NCBI RefSeq assembly: GCF_001650495.1
Contig: NZ_LWCS01000039.1
Span: 1-57,006, forward strand
DNA from: Mycolicibacterium iranicum
Lineage (GTDB): Bacteria; Actinomycetota; Actinomycetes; Mycobacteriales; Mycobacteriaceae
DNA length: 57,006 nt
Direction: 5' to 3'
The notes under the pieces were generated by a model that searched no databases, was not told the origin of the DNA, and worked only from the letters and a program-made list of their open reading frames with translations. Below, in pieces: positions 24,762-32,968 of this stretch (positions are counted from its first letter, which is position 1; the number at the start of each line of letters is the position of its first letter). A program made the translations under genes and the position numbers.

Positions 24762-26237
24762 ATGACATCCAGCACCGCGTTCAAGACCGAGTGGGACAAG
24801 CTGTTCATCGGCGGTAAGTGGACTGAGCCGGCCACCTCGGACGTGATCGAGGTGCACTCCCCCGCGACCGGCGAGCTGGTCGGCAAGGTGCCGTTGGCTT
24901 CGGCCGCCGACGTCGACGCTGCCTGTGCTGCCGCGCGCACAGCCTTCGACGAGGGCCCGTGGCCGCACATGTCCCCCGCCGAGCGCGCCGAGGTCCTCGG
25001 CCGCGCCGTCAAGATCTTGGAAGAGCGCGCGGAGGAGCTGAAGTTCCTGCTTGCCGCCGAGACGGGCCAGCCCCCGACGATCGTCGACATGATGCAGTAC
25101 GGCGCCGCGATGTCGGCGTTCAACTACTTCGTCGGTGCGGCCGACAAGTTCCAGTGGCAGGACATCCGCGACGGTGTATACGGCCAGACGCTGGTCGTGA
25201 AGGAACCTGTCGGCGTCGTCGGTGCCGTGACCGCCTGGAACGTGCCGTTCTTCCTGGCCGCCAACAAGCTCGGGCCGGCTCTGCTGGCCGGCTGCACCGT
25301 CGTGCTCAAGCCCGCCGCCGAGACGCCGCTGTCGGTGTTCGCGATGGCCGAGGCGTTCGCCGAGGCCGGCCTGCCCGAGGGAGTGCTGTCCATCGTGCCC
25401 GGCGGGCCGGAGACCGGCCGCGCGCTGACGGCCAATCCGGAACTGGACAAGTTCACCTTCACCGGCAGCTCCGGCGTCGGCAAGGAGATCGGCAAGCTGG
25501 CCGCAGAGAAGCTCAAGCCGTGCACGCTGGAGCTGGGCGGCAAGTCTGCGGCCATCATCCTTGAAGACGCCGACCTGGACTCCACGCTGCCGATGCTGGT
25601 GTTCTCCGGTCTGATGAACTGCGGCCAGGCCTGCGTCGGGCAGACCCGCATCCTGGCGCCGCGGTCGCGCTACGACGAGGTCGTGGAAAAGCTGTCCGCC
25701 GCGGTGGCCGCGATGCCGATCGGTCTGCCCGACGATGCAGGCGCCATGGTCGGCCCACTGATCTCCGAGAAGCAGCGTGATCGCGTCGAGGGTTACATCA
25801 AGAAGGGCATCGAGGAAGGTGCCCGCCTCGTCACCGGCGGCGGCCGTCCCGAGGGCCTCGACAGCGGCTGGTTCGTCCAGCCGACCGTCTTCGCCGACGT
25901 CGACAACTCGATGACGATCGCGCAGGAGGAGATCTTCGGCCCGGTACTGGCGGTCATCGCCTACGAGGACGAGGACGACGCCGTGCGCATCGCCAATGAT
26001 TCGGTCTACGGTCTCGCCGGTTCGGTGTACACCACCGACAACGACAAGGCTCTGCAGATCGCCCGCAGGATCCGCACCGGCACCTACGCGGTCAACATGT
26101 ACGCGTTCGACCCGGGCGCACCCTTCGGCGGCTACAAGAACTCGGGCATCGGCCGCGAGAACGGCCCCGAGGGCATCGCCGCCTACACCGAACCCAAGAG
26201 CATCCTGCTGCCGTTCGGCTACACGCCGGCCACCTGA
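24762..26237 (+). CDS. Aldehyde dehydrogenase (Rv0223c-like)
   Basis: A 491-residue NAD(P)-dependent aldehyde dehydrogenase that oxidises an aldehyde to the acid. Catalytic residues are visible: N160 in VTAWNVPFF, E257 in TLELGGKSA, C291 in NCGQACVGQTR. Nucleotide binding is at FTGSSGVGKEIG (233-244), and EEIFGPVL lies in the C-terminal half. ATG 24762 was chosen; GTG 24753 would add three residues and both have -10-like TACTGT at 7 nt. A KstR-like site in the promoter suggests a link with sterol or lipid side-chain oxidation, together with the P450 4 kb away. Confidence 0.93.
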   Translation: MTSSTAFKTEWDKLFIGGKWTEPATSDVIEVHSPATGELVGKVPLASAADVDAACAAARTAFDEGPWPHMSPAERAEVLGRAVKILEERAEELKFLLAAETGQPPTIVDMMQYGAAMSAFNYFVGAADKFQWQDIRDGVYGQTLVVKEPVGVVGAVTAWNVPFFLAANKLGPALLAGCTVVLKPAAETPLSVFAMAEAFAEAGLPEGVLSIVPGGPETGRALTANPELDKFTFTGSSGVGKEIGKLAAEKLKPCTLELGGKSAAIILEDADLDSTLPMLVFSGLMNCGQACVGQTRILAPRSRYDEVVEKLSAAVAAMPIGLPDDAGAMVGPLISEKQRDRVEGYIKKGIEEGARLVTGGGRPEGLDSGWFVQPTVFADVDNSMTIAQEEIFGPVLAVIAYEDEDDAVRIANDSVYGLAGSVYTTDNDKALQIARRIRTGTYAVNMYAFDPGAPFGGYKNSGIGRENGPEGIAAYTEPKSILLPFGYTPAT

Positions 26238-26251
26238 TCCTCAAAGGTCAA

Positions 26252-26307
26252 CGAACGTACGGTTTTTGACGGATTCTGCTCAGATTTCGTCAGAAACCGT
26301 ACGCTCG
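26252..26307. repeat. 56-bp inverted repeat between convergent genes
   Basis: The left arm starts CGAACGTACGGTTTTTGACG and the right arm, read in reverse complement, starts CGAGCGTACGGTTTCTGACG: two mismatches in 20, around an AT-richer centre. It fills the gap between the aldehyde dehydrogenase stop (26237) and the SnoaL stop (26315). It is like the 63-bp family in position and build but unrelated in sequence. A bidirectional terminator or a second mobile palindrome family are the options. Confidence 0.8.
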
Positions 26308-26314
26308 CGGTGTT

Positions 26315-26713
26315 TCAGTCCTCCAGCGGGAACGAGTGGTGCTCGTGGGCAATCAGCCAGCCACCGTCGACCTTGCGCAGCCCGAGGGTGACGCGCAGCC
26401 GGTGGTCGGGTTTCGCTTCGAGTTCCTCCGGCTTGCCGCACCGCAGCAGCGCCCGGGCGAACGCCACGTCGCCGCCGGCGGTGACGTCGAGCTCAACGAG
26501 CTCGAAGACTGCTCCGCCGGCGATGAATTCGAAAAACGGCGGCCAGCAGTCCCGGTATTCGGCGAGGCCTCTGACGCCGTTCTGCGGCGGCGGCACGTCG
26601 AACATCACGATGTCGTCGGTATGGGCGGCGACGACGCCGTCGAGGTCGCGCGACTGGATCGCCTCGATCCATCGCTCGACGACGCCGCGGATTGCGTTCT
26701 GTTCAAGTGTCAT
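26315..26713 (-). CDS. SnoaL-like (NTF2-fold) protein
   Basis: A 132-residue single-domain alpha+beta barrel protein: RGVVERWIEAIQSRDLDGVV, HTDDIVMFDVPPP, and a C-terminal strand WLIAHEHHSFPLED with His residues that line the pocket in DUF4440/SgcJ relatives. ATG 26713 (MTLEQNAIRG) is preferred over an upstream ATG. Proteins of this fold are cyclases, isomerases or stress-related proteins; no substrate can be told. It follows the FadE5 paralogue on the same strand with a 55-bp gap. Confidence 0.82.
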   Translation of the reverse strand: MTLEQNAIRGVVERWIEAIQSRDLDGVVAAHTDDIVMFDVPPPQNGVRGLAEYRDCWPPFFEFIAGGAVFELVELDVTAGGDVAFARALLRCGKPEELEAKPDHRLRVTLGLRKVDGGWLIAHEHHSFPLED

Positions 26714-26768
26714 GTGCGTTGTGACCTCTGCCGCCACCCCAACTCATCGCGGACTCATCGGGCGCCTC

Positions 26769-28604
26769 TCAGAACGCGACTTCCGGCAGGTCCATCGCGG
26801 TCAGATCCACCGCCTGCAGCACGGCGCGCTGCGCGCTGAGGCGCGGCAGCACGTTCTTGGCGAAGAACTTTCCGGTAGCGACCTTGCCGGTATAGAACGC
26901 TCGGTCTTTCTCGCCGGCATCCCCGTCGAGCGCGGCCAGCGCGATCTCGGCCTGCTGCAACAGGAGCCAGCCGAGCAGCAGATCGCCGACGGCGAGCAGG
27001 AACGGGACCGACTCGAGCCCGAGCCGGTACAGCTCGCGAGGGTTCTCCTGAGAATCGACAAGGTATTTCGTCATCGCGGCGACCATCGCCTGCACCTCGG
27101 TGACTGCGGTGGCCAGCAGCGCCCGGTCGGCGGCCAGTTCAGGGCGTGCCGCCGGGTCGTCGAGGAACCGGCGCAGGTTGCTCACAACGTGCAGCAGCGC
27201 CCCGCCCTGGTCCCTGGCGATCTTGCGGAAGAAGAAGTCCTGCGCCTGGATCGCGGTGGTGCCTTCGTAGAGCGAGTCGATCTTGGCGTCGCGGATGTAC
27301 TGCTCGATCGGATAGTCCTGCAGGAAACCCGAGCCACCCAGTGTCTGCAGCGATTCGGTGAGGCACTGGTAGGCACGTTCGGAGCCGACCCCCTTGACGA
27401 TCGGCAGCAGCAGGTCGTTGACGCGGCCCGCCATCGCCGCGTCGGCGCCGGACACGATCTCGGCGGCGGCGACGTCCTGGTGAGCAGCGGTATAGAGGTA
27501 CAGCGCACGCAGCCCCTCCGCGTACGCCTTCTGCGTCATCAGCGCGCGACGTACATCGGGATGGTGGATGATCGTCACGCGCGGTGCCGTCTTGTCGGCC
27601 ATCTTCGTCATGTCGGCCCCCTGCACCCGCGTCTTGGCGTAGTCCAGAGCGTTGAGATAACCGGTGGACAGCGTGGCAATAGCTTTGGTGCCCACCATCA
27701 TTCGTGCGTACTCGATCACCTTGAACATCTGCGCGATGCCGTTGTGGGTGTCGTTGACCAGCCAGCCGACCGCGGGCGTGCCGTGCTGGCCGAAGCTCAG
27801 CTCACACGTCGCGGATGCTTTCAGTCCCATCTTGTGCTCAAGGCCGGTGACGAAGACGCCGTTGCGCTCGCCGGGTTCGCCGGTCTGCGGGTCGAAATGG
27901 AACTTCGGCACGAGGAACAGCGACAGCCCCTTGGTGCCGGGACCGGCACCCTCCGGGCGGGCCAGGACGACGTGCACGATGTTCTCGAACAGGTCGTCGG
28001 TGTCGCCGTTGGTGATGAAGCGCTTGACCCCGTCGAGGTGCCAGGTGCCGTCGGGCTGCGGGATGGCCTTGGTGCGGCCCGCGCCGACGTCGGACCCGGC
28101 ATCGGGTTCGGTGAGCACCATCGTGGCGCCCCAGTTGCGCTCGATCATCAGCGCCGCCCAGTGGCGCTGAAGGTCGTTGCCGATGGCGTTGATGATGTCG
28201 GCCATCTTGGGGCCCGCGGAGTACATGAACACCGCCGGTTGCGCGCCGAGGGCGAACTCGTTGATCGCCCATTCCAGCATGGAAGGGGCGGGCACGCCGC
28301 CGATGGACTCGGCCATGCCGACGCGGAACCATTCCCCGTCATGCCAGGCGCGGAACGATTTCTTGAACGGCTCAGGGATGCTCACGACGTGGGTCGCCGG
28401 ATCGAATGACGGTGGAGTTCGGTCGGTCTCGGCGAACGCTTCGGCGAGGGGGCCTTCGGCCACCTTGGCCGCCTCGTGCAGCATCTCACGCACCGACGGT
28501 GGGTCGAGGTCGCCGAATTCGCCTGTCCCGAGGACCTTCTCCAGCGCCAGCACCTCGAACAGGTTGAACTCAAGGTCGCGGACGTTGCTCCTGTAGTGCC
28601 CCAT
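26769..28604 (-). CDS. Acyl-CoA dehydrogenase, FadE5 paralogue
   Basis: A 611-residue large-type acyl-CoA dehydrogenase: N-terminal extension MGHYRSNVRDLEFNLFEVLA, the FAD/substrate segment GATMVLTEPDAGSDVGAGRT, KRFITNGD, HKMGLKASATCELSF, and the catalytic Glu region DSLYEGTTAIQAQDFF. It has FadE5 length and motifs, but the N-terminal and C-terminal thirds diverge from the M. tuberculosis FadE5 I remember, and it is not beside fadA2, so I call it a paralogue. It oxidises acyl-CoA to the trans-2-enoyl product with FAD. GGAGG precedes the ATG. Same strand as the reductase/regulator genes upstream. Confidence 0.9.
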   Translation of the reverse strand: MGHYRSNVRDLEFNLFEVLALEKVLGTGEFGDLDPPSVREMLHEAAKVAEGPLAEAFAETDRTPPSFDPATHVVSIPEPFKKSFRAWHDGEWFRVGMAESIGGVPAPSMLEWAINEFALGAQPAVFMYSAGPKMADIINAIGNDLQRHWAALMIERNWGATMVLTEPDAGSDVGAGRTKAIPQPDGTWHLDGVKRFITNGDTDDLFENIVHVVLARPEGAGPGTKGLSLFLVPKFHFDPQTGEPGERNGVFVTGLEHKMGLKASATCELSFGQHGTPAVGWLVNDTHNGIAQMFKVIEYARMMVGTKAIATLSTGYLNALDYAKTRVQGADMTKMADKTAPRVTIIHHPDVRRALMTQKAYAEGLRALYLYTAAHQDVAAAEIVSGADAAMAGRVNDLLLPIVKGVGSERAYQCLTESLQTLGGSGFLQDYPIEQYIRDAKIDSLYEGTTAIQAQDFFFRKIARDQGGALLHVVSNLRRFLDDPAARPELAADRALLATAVTEVQAMVAAMTKYLVDSQENPRELYRLGLESVPFLLAVGDLLLGWLLLQQAEIALAALDGDAGEKDRAFYTGKVATGKFFAKNVLPRLSAQRAVLQAVDLTAMDLPEVAF

Positions 28605-28671
28605 GGGTCGGCCTCCGGTGGTACCCGTCGATTCGAGTTTGCTGCCAGAGTACGACGCCCGGTCCCGCCCG

Positions 28672-29193
28672 CTACGCGCGGCGCCAGTGCGCGCACACGA
28701 AATCGCCGTTGACCGCCGAGTCGACCAGCGCCCATTCCGACCGCAGCGGCAGCACCGGCGACCCCGCGCCGAGGGTGCACGGCGCGTAGGACACGATGAT
28801 CTCGTCGATCAGACCCGCGCGGACGAACTGTCCGGCGACGTCGCCACCGCCGACGACCCAGACGTTCTTGCCCGCGGCCGCTTCCACCAGAAGCGGGTGC
28901 AGCGCGGCGACGTCTCCGGCGAACGTCTGCACGGGATGCCCCGTGACGACCACCTCCGGACGGTGCGTGACAACCCACGACGGCTGCGGGTACATCCAGT
29001 CACCGGGCTGGTTCTTCACGATCCACTCGTAGGTGTCGGTGCCCATCACCAGTGAGCCGACCTCCGCGATGAACGGATCGATGGCGAACGGCCCGTCCGG
29101 CGTGATGTCACGCGACGTCAGCCACTTCAGGCTGTCGTTCTCGTCGACGATGTAGCCGTCGAGGCTCGAGGCGGTGTAGTAGACGGTGCTCAT
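28672..29193 (-). CDS. Dihydrofolate-reductase-family protein (RibD C-terminal fold)
   Basis: A 173-residue NADPH-dependent reductase-like protein: VYYTASSLDGYI at the N terminus, LVMGTDTYEW, VWVVGGGDVAGQFVRAGLID as the nucleotide-binding loop, then EIIVSYAPCTLGAGSPVLP. These are hallmarks of the RibD_C group, which is distinct from true folate-synthesis DHFR. The substrate is unknown. It starts 11 nt after the stop of the HTH-DinB regulator and is probably co-transcribed with it. Confidence 0.88.
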   Translation of the reverse strand: MSTVYYTASSLDGYIVDENDSLKWLTSRDITPDGPFAIDPFIAEVGSLVMGTDTYEWIVKNQPGDWMYPQPSWVVTHRPEVVVTGHPVQTFAGDVAALHPLLVEAAAGKNVWVVGGGDVAGQFVRAGLIDEIIVSYAPCTLGAGSPVLPLRSEWALVDSAVNGDFVCAHWRRA

Positions 29194-29204
29194 CGGTGTC
29201 CTTC

Positions 29205-30173
29205 CTAGGCTCTTCTCATCCAGTCCAGCGGGTCGCCGCGCCGCGCCGTGACGCCATGGCCGGCGAGCATGGTGCGAACCAGTTCGCGACGGTGCGCCGA
29301 GTAGGTGAGAACGTGCGCGACGATGCCGTAGAGCTGGAACGACTCCGGCGGGTCACACAGTGCGTCGATCACCGTGTCACCGAGCCGGCCGGCTGCGGTG
29401 TACTCGGAAACCATTGCGCGCCAACGCTTCGCGATGCCCTCGTGATGGGCGAGCAGCGCAGCGGCGTCGGTGGACCCCGCCTGCGTCGCTGCCCGCGCAG
29501 GGAAGTCGTCGCCGGCGATCGTCGCCAGCCACACCTCCTTGTTCCACACGATCGCGCCGAGCACCGCACCGACGCTGGGTTCGGGCCCGTCCCACTCCAG
29601 CACCGTCTGCCCGGGCGCCACCTCGGCCACCCACTGCTCGGTGGTCAGGTGAGTCGCCTGCGTCAGCAGGTGGGTCGTGTCGTCGAGGTCGTGCACGATC
29701 ATCAACCGGGCGACGTCGGGTACGGCGGTCGCCGCCTCGTCGTGGTGGCTGTCCAGCCACAGCGACTGGGGAGGGTGGAAGTGCAGACCGTTGGGCGCCG
29801 GGAGCCGGAAGTGGACGTCGACAGCCTGCGACGGCGGCACCCCGTAGGTGCGACGAAATGCACGGGAGAACACCTCGGCCGAGGACCACCCCTCGTCGGC
29901 GGCTACTGCCGAGACCGCCTCGCCCCGCTGCAAGCGCCACGCCGCCCGCTCCAGCATGACCCGGCGACGAAGCGCCGCCGGGGATTCGCCGGTCAGTCGG
30001 CGCACCTCACGTGAGAAGTGGAACTCCGAGGCGAAGCTGCTGCGCGCCATATCCGCGACGTCGCCGTTGTCGGCGTCGGTGACGGCGTCGAGCAGTTCGC
30101 GCAGCCTGTCACGGCCAGCGGGGTCGGTCACGGGTCCGAGTATCGTCGGGCGCCCTCGGGCGGAACATGACAT
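29205..30173 (-). CDS. AraC-type HTH regulator fused to DinB-like domain
   Basis: A 322-residue two-domain protein. Residues about 20-115 form an AraC-type double helix-turn-helix (ARSSFASEFHFSREVRRLTG and EGWSSAEVFSRAFRRTYGVP). Residues about 150-322 look like a DinB/YfiT four-helix bundle with His-rich positions (MIVHDLDDTTHLL, VAHVLTYSAHR) that could bind metal. The N-terminal rather than C-terminal HTH is unusual for AraC proteins but known for this fusion type. ATG 30173 has AGGAA at a fair distance; GTG 30131 is an alternative. It probably regulates the adjacent reductase. Confidence 0.82.
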   Translation of the reverse strand: MSCSARGRPTILGPVTDPAGRDRLRELLDAVTDADNGDVADMARSSFASEFHFSREVRRLTGESPAALRRRVMLERAAWRLQRGEAVSAVAADEGWSSAEVFSRAFRRTYGVPPSQAVDVHFRLPAPNGLHFHPPQSLWLDSHHDEAATAVPDVARLMIVHDLDDTTHLLTQATHLTTEQWVAEVAPGQTVLEWDGPEPSVGAVLGAIVWNKEVWLATIAGDDFPARAATQAGSTDAAALLAHHEGIAKRWRAMVSEYTAAGRLGDTVIDALCDPPESFQLYGIVAHVLTYSAHRRELVRTMLAGHGVTARRGDPLDWMRRA

Positions 30174-30188
30174 TTCCTGCTCTCTCGC

Positions 30189-30251
30189 CGCCGAAACTGC
30201 ATTCCATGCGCCGCAAACGCGAATTTTCGCGCATGGAATGCAGTTTCGGCG
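30189..30251. repeat. 63-bp dispersed palindromic element, copy 4
   Basis: Perfect 23-bp arms (30189-30211, 30229-30251) around core CGCAAACGCGAATTTTC, which is in reverse orientation relative to copy 3. It lies between the start of the HTH-DinB gene and the stop of the arylamine N-acetyltransferase gene (30254), both on the minus strand, ending 2 bp from the stop. Confidence 0.95.
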
Positions 30252-30253
30252 GG

Positions 30254-31090
30254 TCAGGTGTCGAGCACCTCGCCGATGCGGGACCTCAGCACGGCGCGGT
30301 CACCGAGATCGCCGGTGTCGATGCCGAACGTCTCCTCCAGCACGCCCAGCACCTCGTCCGCCGTTTCCAGCCGGGTCTTCTCGGTGCCGCCGGCGCGGTG
30401 CACGGCGAGGTGGCGCCCGCGCAGGTTCCAGCGGGCGTCGTCGGTCACGATCGCCGCAGTCAGTCCGACGACGAATCCCGACCTCGGATAGGTCGAGACG
30501 TACCAGCTGCCGACCTCCAGGTCGATCTGCGGCCGGGGGTCGGGGTTCAACAGGTACAGCGGCTGCCAGGCGCCGCGGATCTGGACCTGGAGTTCGAAAC
30601 CTTCGGGGTGCTCGAGCAACCGGTAGGGCTCGTGGCGGGTCTGCTGCACCGGCCCGCTCTGTAGCCGGATCGGCGACGTCAGCGTCTGACCGCCGAATCC
30701 GACGTCGACCAGAAAGGGACCGTCGCCGTCGGGGAAGGTGACAGCGAGCACCTGGTGCGTCTGGGCGGGAAGTGAATCGTCGTCGTGCATCCACACGACC
30801 CGCCCCGCCAGGCGCTGCACCTCGCAGCCCAACTCCTCGAGGACGTAGCCGAGCAGACCATTGTGCTCATAGCAGTATCCGCCGCGCTGACGATGAATCA
30901 GTTTGTCGGCCAACGCTTTCGCGGAAAGATCGACAACCGGCACCCCGGTGAGCGGGTCGAGGTTCTCGAACGGGATGGACCGGTTGTGGGCCGCGACAAT
31001 CCCGCGCAGCGTATCGAGGCCGGGTTCGCCTCGGCCCGCGAAGCCGATCCTGGCGACGTAGGAGTCGAGCAGACTGGACATGCCGACCAT
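30254..31090 (-). CDS. nat: Arylamine N-acetyltransferase
   Basis: A 278-residue NAT that transfers an acetyl (or propionyl) group from CoA to arylamines or hydrazines through a Cys. The triad is visible: C73 in RGGYCYEHN, H112 in AQTHQVLAV, D129 in FLVDVGFGG. Length is normal. The ATG at 31090 has GAGG 8 nt upstream; a second ATG nine bases in is possible. In M. tuberculosis nat lies in the cholesterol ring-degradation operon; here it stands alone next to an SDR gene, so it may be a paralogue used for xenobiotics. Confidence 0.93.
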   Translation of the reverse strand: MVGMSSLLDSYVARIGFAGRGEPGLDTLRGIVAAHNRSIPFENLDPLTGVPVVDLSAKALADKLIHRQRGGYCYEHNGLLGYVLEELGCEVQRLAGRVVWMHDDDSLPAQTHQVLAVTFPDGDGPFLVDVGFGGQTLTSPIRLQSGPVQQTRHEPYRLLEHPEGFELQVQIRGAWQPLYLLNPDPRPQIDLEVGSWYVSTYPRSGFVVGLTAAIVTDDARWNLRGRHLAVHRAGGTEKTRLETADEVLGVLEETFGIDTGDLGDRAVLRSRIGEVLDT

Positions 31091-31138
31091 GGTGCGACCT
31101 CAACTGTGGTTAAGGTCAACCCGAGACGGCCCGAGAAA

Positions 31139-31179
31139 GCACTATGGCGGAAGCCCCCGACCGGGTCCCGCCATAGTGC
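31139..31179. terminator. 12-bp perfect inverted repeat in divergent gap
   Basis: GCACTATGGCGG (31139-31150) and its exact complement (31168-31179) around a 17-nt GC-rich loop. It lies 49 bp upstream of the nat start and 122 bp upstream of the SDR start, so it is not at a gene end. An operator or a small dispersed palindrome is as likely as a terminator. Confidence 0.4.
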
Positions 31180-31300
31180 CCATTGAACCTACAACGGGCC
31201 GGTCTCGCTTCGTCGCATTTCGACGTGGTCGATTACCGGACGGCTGCAGCCTTCTGAGTATTGGGGACTATACCGAGTGTCTCCTCGCGTTGTCGTGATC

Positions 31301-31996
31301 ATGACAAACAACGAACACCCCACTGCACTCGTCTCCGGAGCCAACCGAGGACTCGGCCGCCGCTTCGCCGAACAGCTCGTCGCGCGCGGCGCGAAGGTCT
31401 ATGCCGGGGCGCGTCGCCCCGAATCCATCGATCTACCCGGGGTGATCCCCGTCCCCCTCGACATCACCGACCTCGGATCCATCCGCCGCGCGGTCGCTCT
31501 GGCCGGCGACGTCAACGTTCTCGTGAACAACGCGGGCGTCTCGACGCGCGCGGGACTGCTCGACGGTTCCCTCGAGGACATCCGGCTCGAAATGGACACC
31601 AACTACTTCGGAACGCTGTCGATGATCCGCGAGTTCGTCCCCGTCATCGAGCGCAACATCGACGGCGATGACGGCGCGAGCGGTGCGATTCTGAACGTGC
31701 TGTCGGTCCTGTCGTGGCTACATCCGGCGGGCAGCGGCGCGTACTCGGCGGCGAAGGCCGCGGCGTGGGCGATGACCGACGCGGTGCGAGAGGAGCTCGC
31801 GCCCCGCGGCATCCACGTCTCCGGGCTGCACGTCGGGTACATGGACACCGACATGGTCAGCGACGTCCCGGCCGACCTGAAGACGGATCCGGCGGTCGTC
31901 GCCGCGCTGGCGCTCGACGGGTTGTTCGCCGGTGCACCCGAGATCCTCGGCGACGAACTGACCCGCACCGTCAAGTCGCAGTTGTCGGGCTCGTAG
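31301..31996 (+). CDS. Short-chain dehydrogenase/reductase
   Basis: A 231-residue classical SDR: ALVSGANRGLGRRFAEQL (cofactor loop, near the N terminus), LVNNAGVSTRAG, LNVLSVLSW with the active Ser, and YSAAKAAAW with Tyr-Lys. An Arg after the cofactor loop (GARRPE) suggests NADP preference. ATG 31301 was selected; the GTG 24 bases upstream would add eight residues not usual for the family. Substrate unknown. It is divergent from nat and 159 bp upstream of the acyltransferase operon. Confidence 0.88.
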   Translation: MTNNEHPTALVSGANRGLGRRFAEQLVARGAKVYAGARRPESIDLPGVIPVPLDITDLGSIRRAVALAGDVNVLVNNAGVSTRAGLLDGSLEDIRLEMDTNYFGTLSMIREFVPVIERNIDGDDGASGAILNVLSVLSWLHPAGSGAYSAAKAAAWAMTDAVREELAPRGIHVSGLHVGYMDTDMVSDVPADLKTDPAVVAALALDGLFAGAPEILGDELTRTVKSQLSGS

Positions 31997-32070
31997 TCTT
32001 CAGGGGCTCATAGCCTTGACGGCGCAGCGCCGGTGCTGAAGTCTTCGCTCTGGTGATGAAGGTCATAGCT

Positions 32071-32122
32071 TTGTGAGTGGCCGTGAGCAGCGGGTACACT
32101 GGCAAAACTAGAACATGTTCCA
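32071..32122 (+). promoter_or_regulatory. Promoter with KstR-type operator
   Basis: TTGTGA (32071-32076), 18-bp spacer and TACACT (32095-32100) form a promoter-like pair. TAGAACATGTTCCA (32109-32122) is a full match to the KstR consensus TnnAACnnGTTnnA and lies at the expected start of transcription, where a repressor would block it. The first gene starts at 32156 behind AAGGGGG. Confidence 0.72.
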
Positions 32123-32155
32123 GTCCGACGGTAAATCTGTTGCAAGGGGGCAGCT

Positions 32156-32965
32156 GTGAACGCGACCGAGGTCATCCCGTCCGAGCTCACCAAATGGGAT
32201 CCGGTCCTCACCGAACGCGTGATGGGCATCCTGAAGCCCTTCCTCAGAGGATGGCATCGCGCTGAAGTGCGCGGGCTGGAGAACTTTCCGCAGGGCGGCG
32301 CACTGGTGGTGTCCAACCACTCCGGGGGACTGTTCGCCATGGATGTGCCGATCTTCGCCAGCGGTTTCTACGACAAGTTCGGTTACGACCGGCCGGTCTA
32401 CACGCTCAGCCACGACATGCTGATGGTCGGCCCGACGGGAACGTTCTTCAAGAAGGCCGGCTTCATCCCGGCCAACCACAAGAACGCCGACGAGGCCCTG
32501 CGCTCGGGCGGGGTGGTCGTCGTCTTCCCCGGCGGCGACTACGACGTCTACCGCCCGTCCCTGTCGGCAAACAAGATCGACTTCGGCGGCCGGACCGGGT
32601 ACGTGAAGGCTGCCATCAACGCCGGCGTCCCGATCGTGCCGACGGTCGGCATCGGAGGTCAGGAAAGCCAGCTGTTCCTCACCCGCGGAACCGACATCGC
32701 CAAGGCGCTGGGGCCGGTGGCGCGGGCATTCCGCACCAAGATCCTGCCCGTCTCGTTCGGCTTCCCCTTCGGCCTGTCGGTCGTCCTCCCCGTCAACGTG
32801 CCCCTGCCCACCAAGATCACGATGAAGGCGCTACCGCCGATCGACATCGCCAAAGAATTCGGCGAGAACCCCGACGTCGACGAGGTCGACGCCCACGTGC
32901 GCCGGGTGATGCAGCGCGCACTCGACGAACTGGCTCAGGAGCGCAAGCTCCCGGTGCTGGGCTGA
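32156..32965 (+). CDS. Lysophospholipid-type acyltransferase (Rv1428c-like)
   Basis: A 269-residue PlsC/LPLAT-type acyltransferase. Motif I region is VVSNHSGGLFAMD: His55 and Asp63 are separated by seven residues, not the usual four, as in the diacylglycerol-acyltransferase-like branch. Motif III-like VVVFPGGDYDVYRP follows. It would move an acyl group from CoA to a glycerolipid at the membrane face. GTG 32156 has a good AAGGGGG. It is first in an operon with fadD12-like and lipO-like genes (gaps 3 and -8 nt), the same set as Rv1428c-Rv1427c-Rv1426c. A KstR-type operator overlaps the promoter. Confidence 0.88.
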   Translation: MNATEVIPSELTKWDPVLTERVMGILKPFLRGWHRAEVRGLENFPQGGALVVSNHSGGLFAMDVPIFASGFYDKFGYDRPVYTLSHDMLMVGPTGTFFKKAGFIPANHKNADEALRSGGVVVVFPGGDYDVYRPSLSANKIDFGGRTGYVKAAINAGVPIVPTVGIGGQESQLFLTRGTDIAKALGPVARAFRTKILPVSFGFPFGLSVVLPVNVPLPTKITMKALPPIDIAKEFGENPDVDEVDAHVRRVMQRALDELAQERKLPVLG

Positions 32966-32968
32966 TAG

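Noticed and set aside
23904..24968. Upstream extension of the GT4 glycosyltransferase to 753 residues
   Set aside because: The extra 355 residues are antisense to the methyltransferase gene, which has clear motifs; the ATG at 23903 gives the normal family length.
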